Source: an uncultured Collinsella sp.
Lineage (GTDB): Bacteria > Actinomycetota > Coriobacteriia > Coriobacteriales > Coriobacteriaceae
Assembly: GCA_902494135.1 (NCBI GenBank)
Contig: CABUSE010000053.1
Location: 1-8,571, forward strand
DNA length: 8,571 nt
Reading direction: 5' to 3'
The notes beneath the pieces were generated by a model, which saw only the letters and a program-made list of their open reading frames with translations, did no database searches and had not been told where the DNA came from. Each line of letters opens with the position of its first letter. Position 1 is the stretch's first letter. Made by a program: the position numbers and the translations under genes. Positions 1-5,845 of the stretch are shown piece after piece.

Positions 1-240
1 AAATTGATGAAACCCATGAAGTAAAACCTCTCAGTTGTGGGCGCGGATACGTCCAAGTTGACCAGTATACGGTTGCGGCGCCCCCTCGTGCGCAACCCCA
101 CAAAAGCATGACTCCATTACCAGCAAGTTTGCATAACTGACACCTGTTACGCAATGCCGCCAAGATTGTTCTTCCTAATCCCTAGCGAATCGCTATACTT
201 TATTGAATCGCATTGCCATGGCGCTAAGGGAGGGCGGCCG
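1..240. other. Left-edge non-coding region upstream of cysE
   Basis: No gene can be assigned here with confidence. A + frame from base 1 stops at 22-24, and could be the last few codons of a gene to the left. Another + frame stays open from base 3 to about 140 but has no start or recognisable protein. On the minus strand an ATG at 18-16 is preceded by GAGAGG nine bases upstream, so a divergent gene could begin at the edge. The stretch 34-103 can fold: GTTGTGGG (34-41) is complementary to CCCACAA (97-103) apart from its first G, and inside it GGTTGCG (71-77) pairs with CGCAACC (91-97). A TATACT at 194-199 resembles a -10 box for cysE, but no convincing -35 lies 16-18 bases upstream. No T-box or SAM riboswitch motif is visible. 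Confidence 0.4.
226..234 (+). promoter_or_regulatory. Ribosome binding site deciding the cysE start
   Basis: AAGGGAGGG ends six bases before the GTG at 241. The upstream in-frame ATG at 154 has no comparable site and would add 29 residues unlike the family, so this site supports the GTG start. Confidence 0.75.
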
Positions 241-945
241 GTGAGCTTTATCAATACCATTCGCGAGGACATCAAGACCGTCCAGGCGCAGGACCCCGCC
301 GCGCAAAGCGGTCTGGTCATCTTCCTTTCCTATCCCGGCCTGCACGCCAAGTGGAACCATGTGCCCGAGCACTGGCTCTGGGAGCACGGTCATCGCTCGC
401 TCGCCCGCGTGCTCTCGCAAATTACCCGCCACATCACCGGCGTCGAGATTCATCCCGCTGCACAGATCGGCAAGCACTTCTTTATCGACCACGCCATGGG
501 CGTCGTCATCGGCGAGACCACCATCGTAGGTGACAACTGCGTGCTCTACCAGGGCGTCACGCTCGGCGGTACCGGCAACGAGACCGGCAAGCGCCACCCC
601 ACCCTGGGCAACAACGTCACCGTGGGCACGGGCGCCAAAGTGCTCGGCAACATTCGCATCGGCAACAACGTCAAGATCGGCGGCAACTCGGTTGTCGTCA
701 AGGACGTGCCCGACAACTGCACCGTCGTTGGCGTGCCGGGACGCATCATCAAGCGCAACGGCTGCCGCGTGTTCGAGGAGAGCTTCGACGCCAAGCAGCA
801 CCGCGAGTACATGCCCGACGATGCCGCCGAGCAGTCCGCGCTCAACCGCCAGGGCATCACCGAAAATGCCCGCCGCGTCAAGGAGCTCGAGAAAGAGGTG
901 GCCGAGCTCAAGGCCCTCGTCGCCAAGCTCGTGGACGAACGCTAG
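241..945 (+). CDS. cysE: Serine O-acetyltransferase (CysE)
   Basis: Cytoplasmic enzyme that transfers acetyl from acetyl-CoA to L-serine, giving O-acetylserine, the carbon skeleton for cysteine synthesis. The 234-residue protein has a short helical N-terminal part (about 1-65), including the conserved HRSLARVLSQITRHITGVEI stretch. A left-handed beta-helix of hexapeptide repeats follows (about 66-170). The family signature is clear: DHAMGVVIGETT (83-94), with Asp83 and His84 matching the Asp/His of the usual DHGTGVVIGET motif, then YQGVTLGGTG (103-112) and His119 in GKRHPTLG. The tail (about 206-232) is a predicted charged coiled coil. The short N-terminus matches the Bacillus/actinobacterial form rather than the longer E. 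coli enzyme. The GTG start is chosen from the AAGGGAGGG site; an ATG at 154 is in frame but less likely. No cysteine synthase gene lies next to it, so it looks monocistronic, ending at the hairpin at 982-1020. Confidence 0.95.
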   Translation: MSFINTIREDIKTVQAQDPAAQSGLVIFLSYPGLHAKWNHVPEHWLWEHGHRSLARVLSQITRHITGVEIHPAAQIGKHFFIDHAMGVVIGETTIVGDNCVLYQGVTLGGTGNETGKRHPTLGNNVTVGTGAKVLGNIRIGNNVKIGGNSVVVKDVPDNCTVVGVPGRIIKRNGCRVFEESFDAKQHREYMPDDAAEQSALNRQGITENARRVKELEKEVAELKALVAKLVDER

Positions 946-981
946 GGGCGGACGGCCACCGACAACATTGACGCCAACGCA

Positions 982-1020
982 AAGGCGCGCCAGGGAATTC
1001 ATTCCCGGCGCGCCTTATTT
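982..1020 (+). terminator. Intrinsic terminator after cysE, shared by convergent genes
   Basis: GGCGCGCC (984-991) pairs with GGCGCGCC (1007-1014). The stem continues through GGGAA/TTCCC (993-997 and 1002-1006) to a four-base loop, with flanking AA/TT. It is followed by TTATTT on the + strand, a fair T-tract for cysE. On the minus strand the hairpin is followed only by TTT, so it may also end the exporter operon, less efficiently. Confidence 0.85.
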
Positions 1021-1025
1021 GTGAT

Positions 1026-1053
1026 GTGACATGTGGGGCTGCCCCTTTGTCAC
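1026..1053 (-). other. Two-tier hairpin just after the exporter operon stop
   Basis: GTGACA (1026-1031) pairs with TGTCAC (1048-1053), and inside it GGGG (1035-1038) pairs with CCCC (1042-1045). The element starts one base beyond the stop of the last ABC gene and has no T-tract on the minus strand. It is more likely a 3'-end structure placed before the shared terminator than a terminator itself. Confidence 0.4.
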
Positions 1054-1054
1054 C

Positions 1055-3070
1055 TTAAGCGAACTGACTCAGATAGAGGTCGGCGTAGGCACCCTCGGCA
1101 GCCAGCAGCTCCTTATGCGTGCCCTGCTCGATAATGTTGCCGTGGTCCATAACCAGAATCAGGTCGGCATCCACGATCGTCGACAGGCGATGCGCGATCA
1201 CAAAGCTCGTGCGCCCATGCATGAGCGCGTCCATGGCACGGCCGATGGCGAGCTCGGTACGCGTGTCCACGCTCGACGTCGCCTCGTCCAAGATGAGAAT
1301 CGCCGGATTGTTGAGCAGCACGCGTGCGATGGTCAGCAGCTGACGCTGGCCCTGACTGATGCTTTCGGCATCGTTGGCCACATGCGTGTCGTAGCCCTGT
1401 GGCATGGTACGTACAAAGAAATCGACCTGCGCGGCACGGGCGGCGGCCACGACCTCCTCGCGCGTCGCCTCGGGGCAGCCGTAGGCGATGTTTTCGGCAA
1501 TCGTGCCATCGAACAGCCAGGCGTCTTGCAGCACCATGCCAAACTGCTGCCGCAGCTCGCCACGATCCATGCGGCTCGTATCCACGCCGTCGAGCGTAAT
1601 ACGCCCGCCGTCAATCTCGTAGAAGCGCATGAGCAGGTTGATGAGCGTGGTCTTGCCCGCGCCCGTGGTTCCCACCACGGCGATCTTCTGGCCCGGCTCG
1701 GCGGTAAACGATACGTCGCGCATGAGCGGCTTTTCGGGCGTGTAGCCAAAGCGCACATGCTCAAAGGCGACGCGGCCCTCCACGCGACCCGGTAGCTTGG
1801 CGGCCTCGCCCGGCTGCGGATCGGCCTCCATCTCGGGTTCATCAAGCAGGTCGAACACGCGCTCCGCACTCGCCAGCGCGCTCTGCAGCGAGTTGAAGGT
1901 AAACGACAGTTGCGTCATGGGCTCGGATGCCTCGTAGATAAACTGGAAGAACGCCTGGAACACGCCGACGGTCATGTGGCCGGCAACCAGCATGCTGCAG
2001 CCCACAATCGCAATCACGATCTGTGCCAGGCGGCCGATAAAGCGCACCGCGGGGCCCACGGCGTTAATAATAAAGTCGGCCTTGGCACTCACGCGCGCCA
2101 GCTCGCCCGAGGCCTGGTGCACCTCGGCAGAACTCTGACGCTCGCGGTTAAACGCGCGAATCACCAGACGGCCCGAGTAGCCTTCCTCGACCGCACTCGT
2201 AATCTTGGACACCCATTCCTGACGCTCACCGGTTACGTCATGCGTGCGGTGCGAGACCACCTTGGTCACCAGCAGCGACAACGCCGTAAAGAACAAAAAG
2301 ACCAGCGTGAGCGGCACACTGAACACAAACATTACGCTCACAGCGCCCACTACCGTACCAATCGACACCAGCAGCTGCAGCAATCCGCGCTGCATGCTCT
2401 CGGACATCTTGTCCAAGTCGTTGGTCGCGCGGCTGACGACCTCGCCGGGACGATGCGCGTCAAAATAGGCGAGCGGCAGACGATTGAGCTTTTGGGCGAT
2501 GCGGTTACGCAGACGCAGGTTGAGGCGTTCGGCCACGCTCGACATCAAAAAGCTCTGGAGCGCGTAGAACGAGGCAGCGGCCGTCCAAATCATAAAGTAG
2601 ATGAAGATGGTCCTGCCGCAGTTCTCCCAGGTGATGTTGAAGGTGGTGTCGTTGGCAAACGCCACCTGAATGTGGCCCCACAGCTCATCGATCACGCGGG
2701 CGCTATATGCCGGCGCAGCGGTGTTAAAGATGGCATAGAACACAATGCTCGCAAACACGATATAGAAGCGCCAATGGTCGCCGGCAGCCTCGCTCCACAG
2801 ACGGCGCACCGTCGCCCAAGTATCCCGAGGCGTCTCGTCCTCGTCTTCATCGTCCACATCGCGCATGCGTTCCGCCTCGGCCCGGGCGCGCTCATCCTCC
2901 GCGCGCTCATTTTCCTCGTACAGCGCCTGGCGGCGAGCCTCGCGCGCGGCTGCAGCCTTGGCGGCCTCATCTAGCTCGGGTGCTACGGCAGCCTGGTCGA
3001 CCGTTTTATCGGCAGCGTCCGCAGCGGCAACATCGACAAGGCCGCCTTGTTTCCTGAGCTCCTCGGTCAT
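1055..3070 (-). CDS. ABC exporter half-transporter, consensus ATPase subunit
   Basis: Membrane exporter subunit with fused transmembrane and ATPase domains, 671 residues from the chosen ATG. Residues 1-95 are an unusual hydrophilic extension rich in Ala, Glu, Arg and Asp, ending in an acidic cluster around 71-80. The transmembrane domain follows (about 98-400). The nucleotide-binding domain has Walker A GTTGAGKT (467-474), Q-loop Gln515, signature ISQGQ (571-575) deviating from LSGGQ, Walker B ILILDE (591-596) with catalytic Glu596, and switch His627. Normal Glu and His with a deviant signature is the pattern of the consensus partner in heterodimeric exporters (TM288, LmrD, BmrD type). Its partner is the gene immediately upstream. 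An in-frame GTG at 3079 would add three residues but lies inside the Shine-Dalgarno sequence, so ATG 3070 is preferred. The substrate cannot be read from the sequence; a drug, lipid or bile-type compound is plausible given the MarR regulator. Confidence 0.93.
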   Translation of the reverse strand: MTEELRKQGGLVDVAAADAADKTVDQAAVAPELDEAAKAAAAREARRQALYEENERAEDERARAEAERMRDVDDEDEDETPRDTWATVRRLWSEAAGDHWRFYIVFASIVFYAIFNTAAPAYSARVIDELWGHIQVAFANDTTFNITWENCGRTIFIYFMIWTAAASFYALQSFLMSSVAERLNLRLRNRIAQKLNRLPLAYFDAHRPGEVVSRATNDLDKMSESMQRGLLQLLVSIGTVVGAVSVMFVFSVPLTLVFLFFTALSLLVTKVVSHRTHDVTGERQEWVSKITSAVEEGYSGRLVIRAFNRERQSSAEVHQASGELARVSAKADFIINAVGPAVRFIGRLAQIVIAIVGCSMLVAGHMTVGVFQAFFQFIYEASEPMTQLSFTFNSLQSALASAERVFDLLDEPEMEADPQPGEAAKLPGRVEGRVAFEHVRFGYTPEKPLMRDVSFTAEPGQKIAVVGTTGAGKTTLINLLMRFYEIDGGRITLDGVDTSRMDRGELRQQFGMVLQDAWLFDGTIAENIAYGCPEATREEVVAAARAAQVDFFVRTMPQGYDTHVANDAESISQGQRQLLTIARVLLNNPAILILDEATSSVDTRTELAIGRAMDALMHGRTSFVIAHRLSTIVDADLILVMDHGNIIEQGTHKELLAAEGAYADLYLSQFA

Positions 3071-3071
3071 G

Positions 3072-4808
3072 CTACTCACCTCCCTTCATTTGCGATTCCG
3101 CGATGGCACGGTACACCTCGCAGGTTTCCATAAGCTCGCCATGCGTGCCCAGGCCCACAACCTCGCCGTCCTTGAGCACGACGATCTGGTCGGCGTGCAA
3201 GATCGTCGAGATGCGCTGCGCGATGATGAGCACCGCAGCGTCACGCGTCTCGTCTTGCAACGCATGGCGCAGGGCGGCATCGGTCTTAAAGTCCAGGGCC
3301 GAAAAACTGTCATCGAAGATATATAGATCGGCATGCTTCATGAGCGCACGGGCGATTGCCAAACGCTGGCGCTGGCCGCCCGAAAAGTTCGTGCCGCCCT
3401 GCGCCACCGGGGTATCGAGCCCCTGCGGCTGATCGAGCACAAAGGTGCTCTGGGCAACCTGGAGCGCATGAAGCATGTCGGCCTCAGTCGCGTCTTCGTT
3501 GCCAAAACGCAGGTTGCTTGCCACGGTGCCCGAGAACAGCCACGCCTTCTGCGGCACATAGGCGATGCGCCCGCGAATCTCGTCTTGCGAAAGGTCGTGC
3601 AGATCGACGCCGTCCAGGCGAATGGCGCCCTTGGTGGCATCGTGGAAGCGCAGCAGGAGCTTGGCCACCGTCGACTTGCCCGAACCCGTCGAACCGACGA
3701 TCGCGGTCGTCTGACCGCGGCGACAGGTAAAGTTCAGATCGCACAGCGTGTCCTCGTCGGCGTCGTCAAAACGAAACGACATATGGTCGAACACGGCAAC
3801 CGCGCCGGTTCCGTCCTTTGAGTCGGGCGCGCCCGCGTCGAGCGTACCCTCACCATCGACGATGCTCGGCTCAATCTCCAGCACTTGCTGCGCGCGGTTC
3901 AGACACGCCGCGGCGCGCGGCAGCGTTAGCATCACCATCTGCGCCATCATCACAAAGAACAAGATCAGAATTGCATACTCGAGTACCGCGGAGATGCTCG
4001 CGATCTGCATCGCATGGGCGCCCACGCGGTTGCCACCTACCCACAGCACCGCCACCTCGGCGATGTTCATCAAAAAGAAGCTGGAGCTGTCGAGCCCCAC
4101 AAACAGGTGGTTGACCTTAATGGCGTTGTCCGCGTAATCGCTAAATACCTCGTCCAGGCGCTGCTCCTCGTGGCGCTCCTTATTGAAAGCGCGGATGACG
4201 CGAACGCCCACGATGTTCTCGCGCAGCACCACGTTCATACGGTCGATAAAGCTCTGAAGGCGCATAAAAATCGGCGCGGCGTTAGCCACCGTAAAGACCG
4301 CCGCCACCAGCACGATCGCAACCACCACGCCCAGCAGCGTTCCCATGGCGGGATCGATGAACCAAGCAAAAATGATGCCCGCGACGGCCAAGAACGGCAC
4401 CGGCAGCACCAACTGAATCGTCTGCAGAATGGCTTGCTGGATCACGTTGATGTCGTTGAGTGAGCGTGTGATCATCGATCCCGTGCCAAAACGCTCAAAG
4501 TCGCTGGCAGCGAGCTCGAGCGATTTGTCGTACACGGCATTGCGGATATCGCAGGCCACGTTGGCGGCCAGGCGCGCCGAAAGATAGCAGCCCAGCACCG
4601 TGCCGCCGCTAGCCATGCTGGTCGCGATAAACATGTATAGGCCGTTGCGTAAAATGTAGTCGACATCGCCCGTGGTAATACCGGTGTTGACCATGTTCGC
4701 CAGCATCGTGGGAACCAACAGCGTACCGACGTTATCCACCAGCAGCACCAGCAGCGTCACTGCGACAAGCCCTCGATAGGGCTTCAAAAACCTCATTAGC
4801 AGTCGCAC
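3072..4808 (-). CDS. ABC exporter half-transporter, degenerate ATPase subunit
   Basis: Fused transmembrane-ATPase exporter subunit of 578 residues, the usual length. Membrane helices span about 12-300. The nucleotide-binding domain has Walker A GSTGSGKST (372-380), Q-loop Gln420, a canonical FSGGQ signature (475-479) and Walker B LYIFDD (495-500), where Asp500 replaces the catalytic Glu. Gln531 replaces the switch His (IIAQRIS), and Phe347 sits at the usual A-loop Tyr position. These changes mark the degenerate half of a heterodimeric exporter (TM287, LmrC, BmrC type), pairing with the downstream gene so that one of the two composite ATP sites hydrolyses ATP poorly. The start is ambiguous. 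GTG 4808 places LKPY at residues 8-11, as I recall for TM287. ATG 4796 shares its A with the stop of the marR gene (TAATG). Both are close to a GAGGGGGAG stretch. Confidence 0.93.
   Translation of the reverse strand: MRLLMRFLKPYRGLVAVTLLVLLVDNVGTLLVPTMLANMVNTGITTGDVDYILRNGLYMFIATSMASGGTVLGCYLSARLAANVACDIRNAVYDKSLELAASDFERFGTGSMITRSLNDINVIQQAILQTIQLVLPVPFLAVAGIIFAWFIDPAMGTLLGVVVAIVLVAAVFTVANAAPIFMRLQSFIDRMNVVLRENIVGVRVIRAFNKERHEEQRLDEVFSDYADNAIKVNHLFVGLDSSSFFLMNIAEVAVLWVGGNRVGAHAMQIASISAVLEYAILILFFVMMAQMVMLTLPRAAACLNRAQQVLEIEPSIVDGEGTLDAGAPDSKDGTGAVAVFDHMSFRFDDADEDTLCDLNFTCRRGQTTAIVGSTGSGKSTVAKLLLRFHDATKGAIRLDGVDLHDLSQDEIRGRIAYVPQKAWLFSGTVASNLRFGNEDATEADMLHALQVAQSTFVLDQPQGLDTPVAQGGTNFSGGQRQRLAIARALMKHADLYIFDDSFSALDFKTDAALRHALQDETRDAAVLIIAQRISTILHADQIVVLKDGEVVGLGTHGELMETCEVYRAIAESQMKGGE
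3076..3086 (-). promoter_or_regulatory. Perfect Shine-Dalgarno inside the upstream gene's last codons
   Basis: On the minus strand the sequence reads AAGGGAGGTGA, including the full anti-SD match GGAGGTGA, five bases before ATG 3070. It is encoded by the Lys-Gly-Gly-Glu end of the upstream exporter subunit, whose stop codon (3074-3072) falls between the site and the ATG. This supports ATG 3070 and suggests translational coupling of the two subunits. Confidence 0.8.
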
Positions 4809-5296
4809 GACTCCCCCTCACGTCGATCTTGCATCTGACTTTCGGCTGCCACCTGCTGTTTAAATGCCTCGCACTCGTCGCCCAGGACTTGCGAGAATTT
4901 ACCGATCAAGCGCATGATCTCGCGCTGTTCCCATGGCTCGAGGGCATCGAAGGCTCTCTGCTCGGCCCCTTGCGCCGGCAGCGCATAACGATCGGCAAAT
5001 TGCCTACCCTCTTCGGTCAAGCTCACAACCTTGTTCTTGCGACTGCCTTCGGCAAACTCCAGCGTGGCGAAACCCCGCGCCGTCAAGGTTTTAATGGCCG
5101 AGTTGATCGTCTGTTTGCTATAGAACCATTCGCTTGTCAGACGACTCACAGCGACGCTGCCGCCCGCCGCGCTGGTGTCGACGAGCATCCAATAGGCGCA
5201 GTCCGAAAGGCCGCAGGCGCGTGAGAACTCCGAATAGATGTGATCGAGTCCATTGAGCATCCGGTCGAAATCGACCAGCGTAACCGCACTATTCAT
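4796..5296 (-). CDS. MarR-family transcriptional regulator
   Basis: A 166-residue dimeric winged-helix DNA-binding protein. The helix-turn-helix covers about 48-75, with SKQTINSAIKTLTARG as the recognition-helix region. The wing follows at about 78-93 (EGSRKNKVVSLTEEG, with the typical basic tip), and flanking helices (8-45 and 100-150) would form the dimer interface. It is first in an operon with both exporter subunits, overlapping or abutting the next gene, so it almost certainly controls that exporter. Two matching near-palindromic sites over its own promoter point to autorepression relieved by a ligand. The ATG at 5296 has only a modest GGTGGGAT site. There are five cysteines (28, 33, 142, 164, 166), and the protein ends in Cys-Asp-Cys; whether these sense redox or metal is unknown. 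This end overlaps the GTG start option of the next gene, so codon constraint could also explain it. The inducing ligand is unknown. Confidence 0.92.
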   Translation of the reverse strand: MNSAVTLVDFDRMLNGLDHIYSEFSRACGLSDCAYWMLVDTSAAGGSVAVSRLTSEWFYSKQTINSAIKTLTARGFATLEFAEGSRKNKVVSLTEEGRQFADRYALPAQGAEQRAFDALEPWEQREIMRLIGKFSQVLGDECEAFKQQVAAESQMQDRREGESCDC

Positions 5297-5312
5297 CTAT
5301 CCCACCATTCGA

Positions 5313-5331
5313 TTGTCCGAGTTTTGACCAA
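5313..5331 (-). promoter_or_regulatory. Second predicted MarR operator, in the marR leader
   Basis: On the + strand TTGTC, spacer CGAGTTTT, then GACCAA form an imperfect inverted repeat. The 14-base core GTCCGAGTTTTGAC (5315-5328) is identical to that of the promoter site. It lies just downstream of the expected transcription start, where a bound repressor could block elongation or initial transcription. Confidence 0.65.
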
Positions 5332-5342
5332 TTTGTATTTCT

Positions 5343-5371
5343 AGATTAGTCCGAGTTTTGACTATCGTCAA
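5343..5371 (-). promoter_or_regulatory. Promoter of the marR-ABC exporter operon
   Basis: On the minus strand, TTGACG (complement of 5366-5371) and TAATCT (complement of 5343-5348) are separated by exactly 17 bases, close to sigma-70/SigA consensus. A TATATATA-rich stretch lies just upstream of the -35. Transcription should start near 5336, leaving a leader of about 40 bases before the ATG at 5296. Confidence 0.8.
5347..5364 (-). promoter_or_regulatory. Predicted MarR operator in the promoter spacer
   Basis: TAGTC (5347-5351), spacer CGAGTTTT, then GACTA (5360-5364) is an inverted repeat with perfect five-base arms. It fills the gap between -35 and -10 and overlaps the -10 by two bases, so occupancy should exclude RNA polymerase. 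Assigning it to the adjacent MarR protein is inference from position and symmetry. Confidence 0.7.
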
Positions 5372-5412
5372 TACGCTCGATATATATGGCCAGTCTGCAT
5401 CGCATATCGACA

Positions 5413-5449
5413 GAAAAAGACCGCCGGCGCGGGGGCGGCGCCAGCGGTC
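5413..5449 (-). terminator. Intrinsic terminator after the 96-residue gene
   Basis: On the minus strand GACCGCTGGCGC pairs with GCGCCGGCGGTC over 12 positions (one G-U), around a seven-base CGCCCCC loop, followed by TTTTTCTG. It ends transcription of the small gene about 40 bases before the marR promoter and so insulates the exporter operon. Confidence 0.92.
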
Positions 5450-5476
5450 ACGCGAGAATAGCGATGTATTTGCCCG

Positions 5477-5767
5477 TTAGGCAGCGACGGCCTCGTAGAC
5501 CGTTGCGCCCGCAAAGCTGTCGTGCAGGCTTTTGCCGCAAATCCAAGGCAGCTCGACGACCTCGCAGACCGTGTTGACCAGCTCGGAGCAGTCGGTAAAG
5601 TGGCCCTTATCGTTGAGGGCCTCGCAATCCTGAACACGCCAATAGCCATCGGTATGCGTGATGTAGTACTCGTGATCGTTGATCGACACGAAAGCGCGCG
5701 TCTTGGAACGCAGCAACTTCAGAAATCCTTCGAAGTCAGTCTCGACGACATCTCCAGCCTGGAACAT
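5477..5767 (-). CDS. Hypothetical 96-residue protein
   Basis: I do not recognise this family. It is real by context: a strong AGGAGGT site seven bases before the ATG at 5767, and a strong terminator 27 bases after the stop. The protein is small, acidic and apparently cytoplasmic, with no signal peptide or membrane helix. It begins MFQAGDVVETDFEGFLKLLR, has an aromatic patch around 34-44 (EYYITHTDGYW), and four cysteines at 48, 60, 68 and 77 that are not in an obvious CxxC zinc arrangement. The alternation of hydrophobic and charged residues suggests a compact alpha/beta fold. An in-frame start at 5797 would add ten residues but would place the ribosome site inside the gene. It is probably monocistronic. 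No function is proposed. Confidence 0.75.
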   Translation of the reverse strand: MFQAGDVVETDFEGFLKLLRSKTRAFVSINDHEYYITHTDGYWRVQDCEALNDKGHFTDCSELVNTVCEVVELPWICGKSLHDSFAGATVYEAVAA

Positions 5768-5774
5768 GATAGTT

Positions 5775-5781
5775 ACCTCCT
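5775..5781 (-). promoter_or_regulatory. Ribosome binding site of the 96-residue gene
   Basis: AGGAGGT on the minus strand, seven bases before ATG 5767. It decides between this start and the in-frame start at 5797. Confidence 0.8.
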
Positions 5782-5801
5782 GGCCCAGCGCCACCACAGC
5801 G

Positions 5802-5845
5802 CATTGATAAACGTTGGTACCCCTTTAGTAAAACCTTTATCAATG
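5802..5845. repeat. Perfect 10-bp inverted repeat in the divergent intergenic region
   Basis: CATTGATAAA (5802-5811) and TTTATCAATG (5836-5845) are perfect reverse complements around a 24-base spacer that contains GGTACC. Each arm carries TTGATA, a reasonable -35 hexamer, but no good -10 lies at proper spacing on either strand. It may be a paired operator for the divergent small gene and nitroreductase, or an RNA stem in either leader. Confidence 0.6.

Noticed and set aside
1..18. Divergent minus-strand gene starting at 18, or the tail of a + strand gene ending at 24
   Set aside because: Only a few codons are visible for either option. The GAGAGG site is suggestive but cannot support a call.
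154..240. 29-residue N-terminal extension of CysE from ATG 154
   Set aside because: No ribosome site precedes ATG 154, the extra residues do not resemble the family, and a strong site fits the GTG at 241.
1..240. T-box or SAM riboswitch controlling cysE
   Set aside because: Neither the T-box antiterminator sequence nor SAM-I core motifs can be found upstream of the gene.
193..1002. Long open frame antisense to cysE
   Set aside because: It mirrors the cysE codon pattern, has no ribosome site and no recognisable protein, and is a by-product of high G+C.
1910..2974. Long + strand open frame opposite the consensus exporter subunit
   Set aside because: The opposite strand encodes a clear ABC transporter with every motif in place. 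The + frame gives a His/Arg-rich translation without domains.
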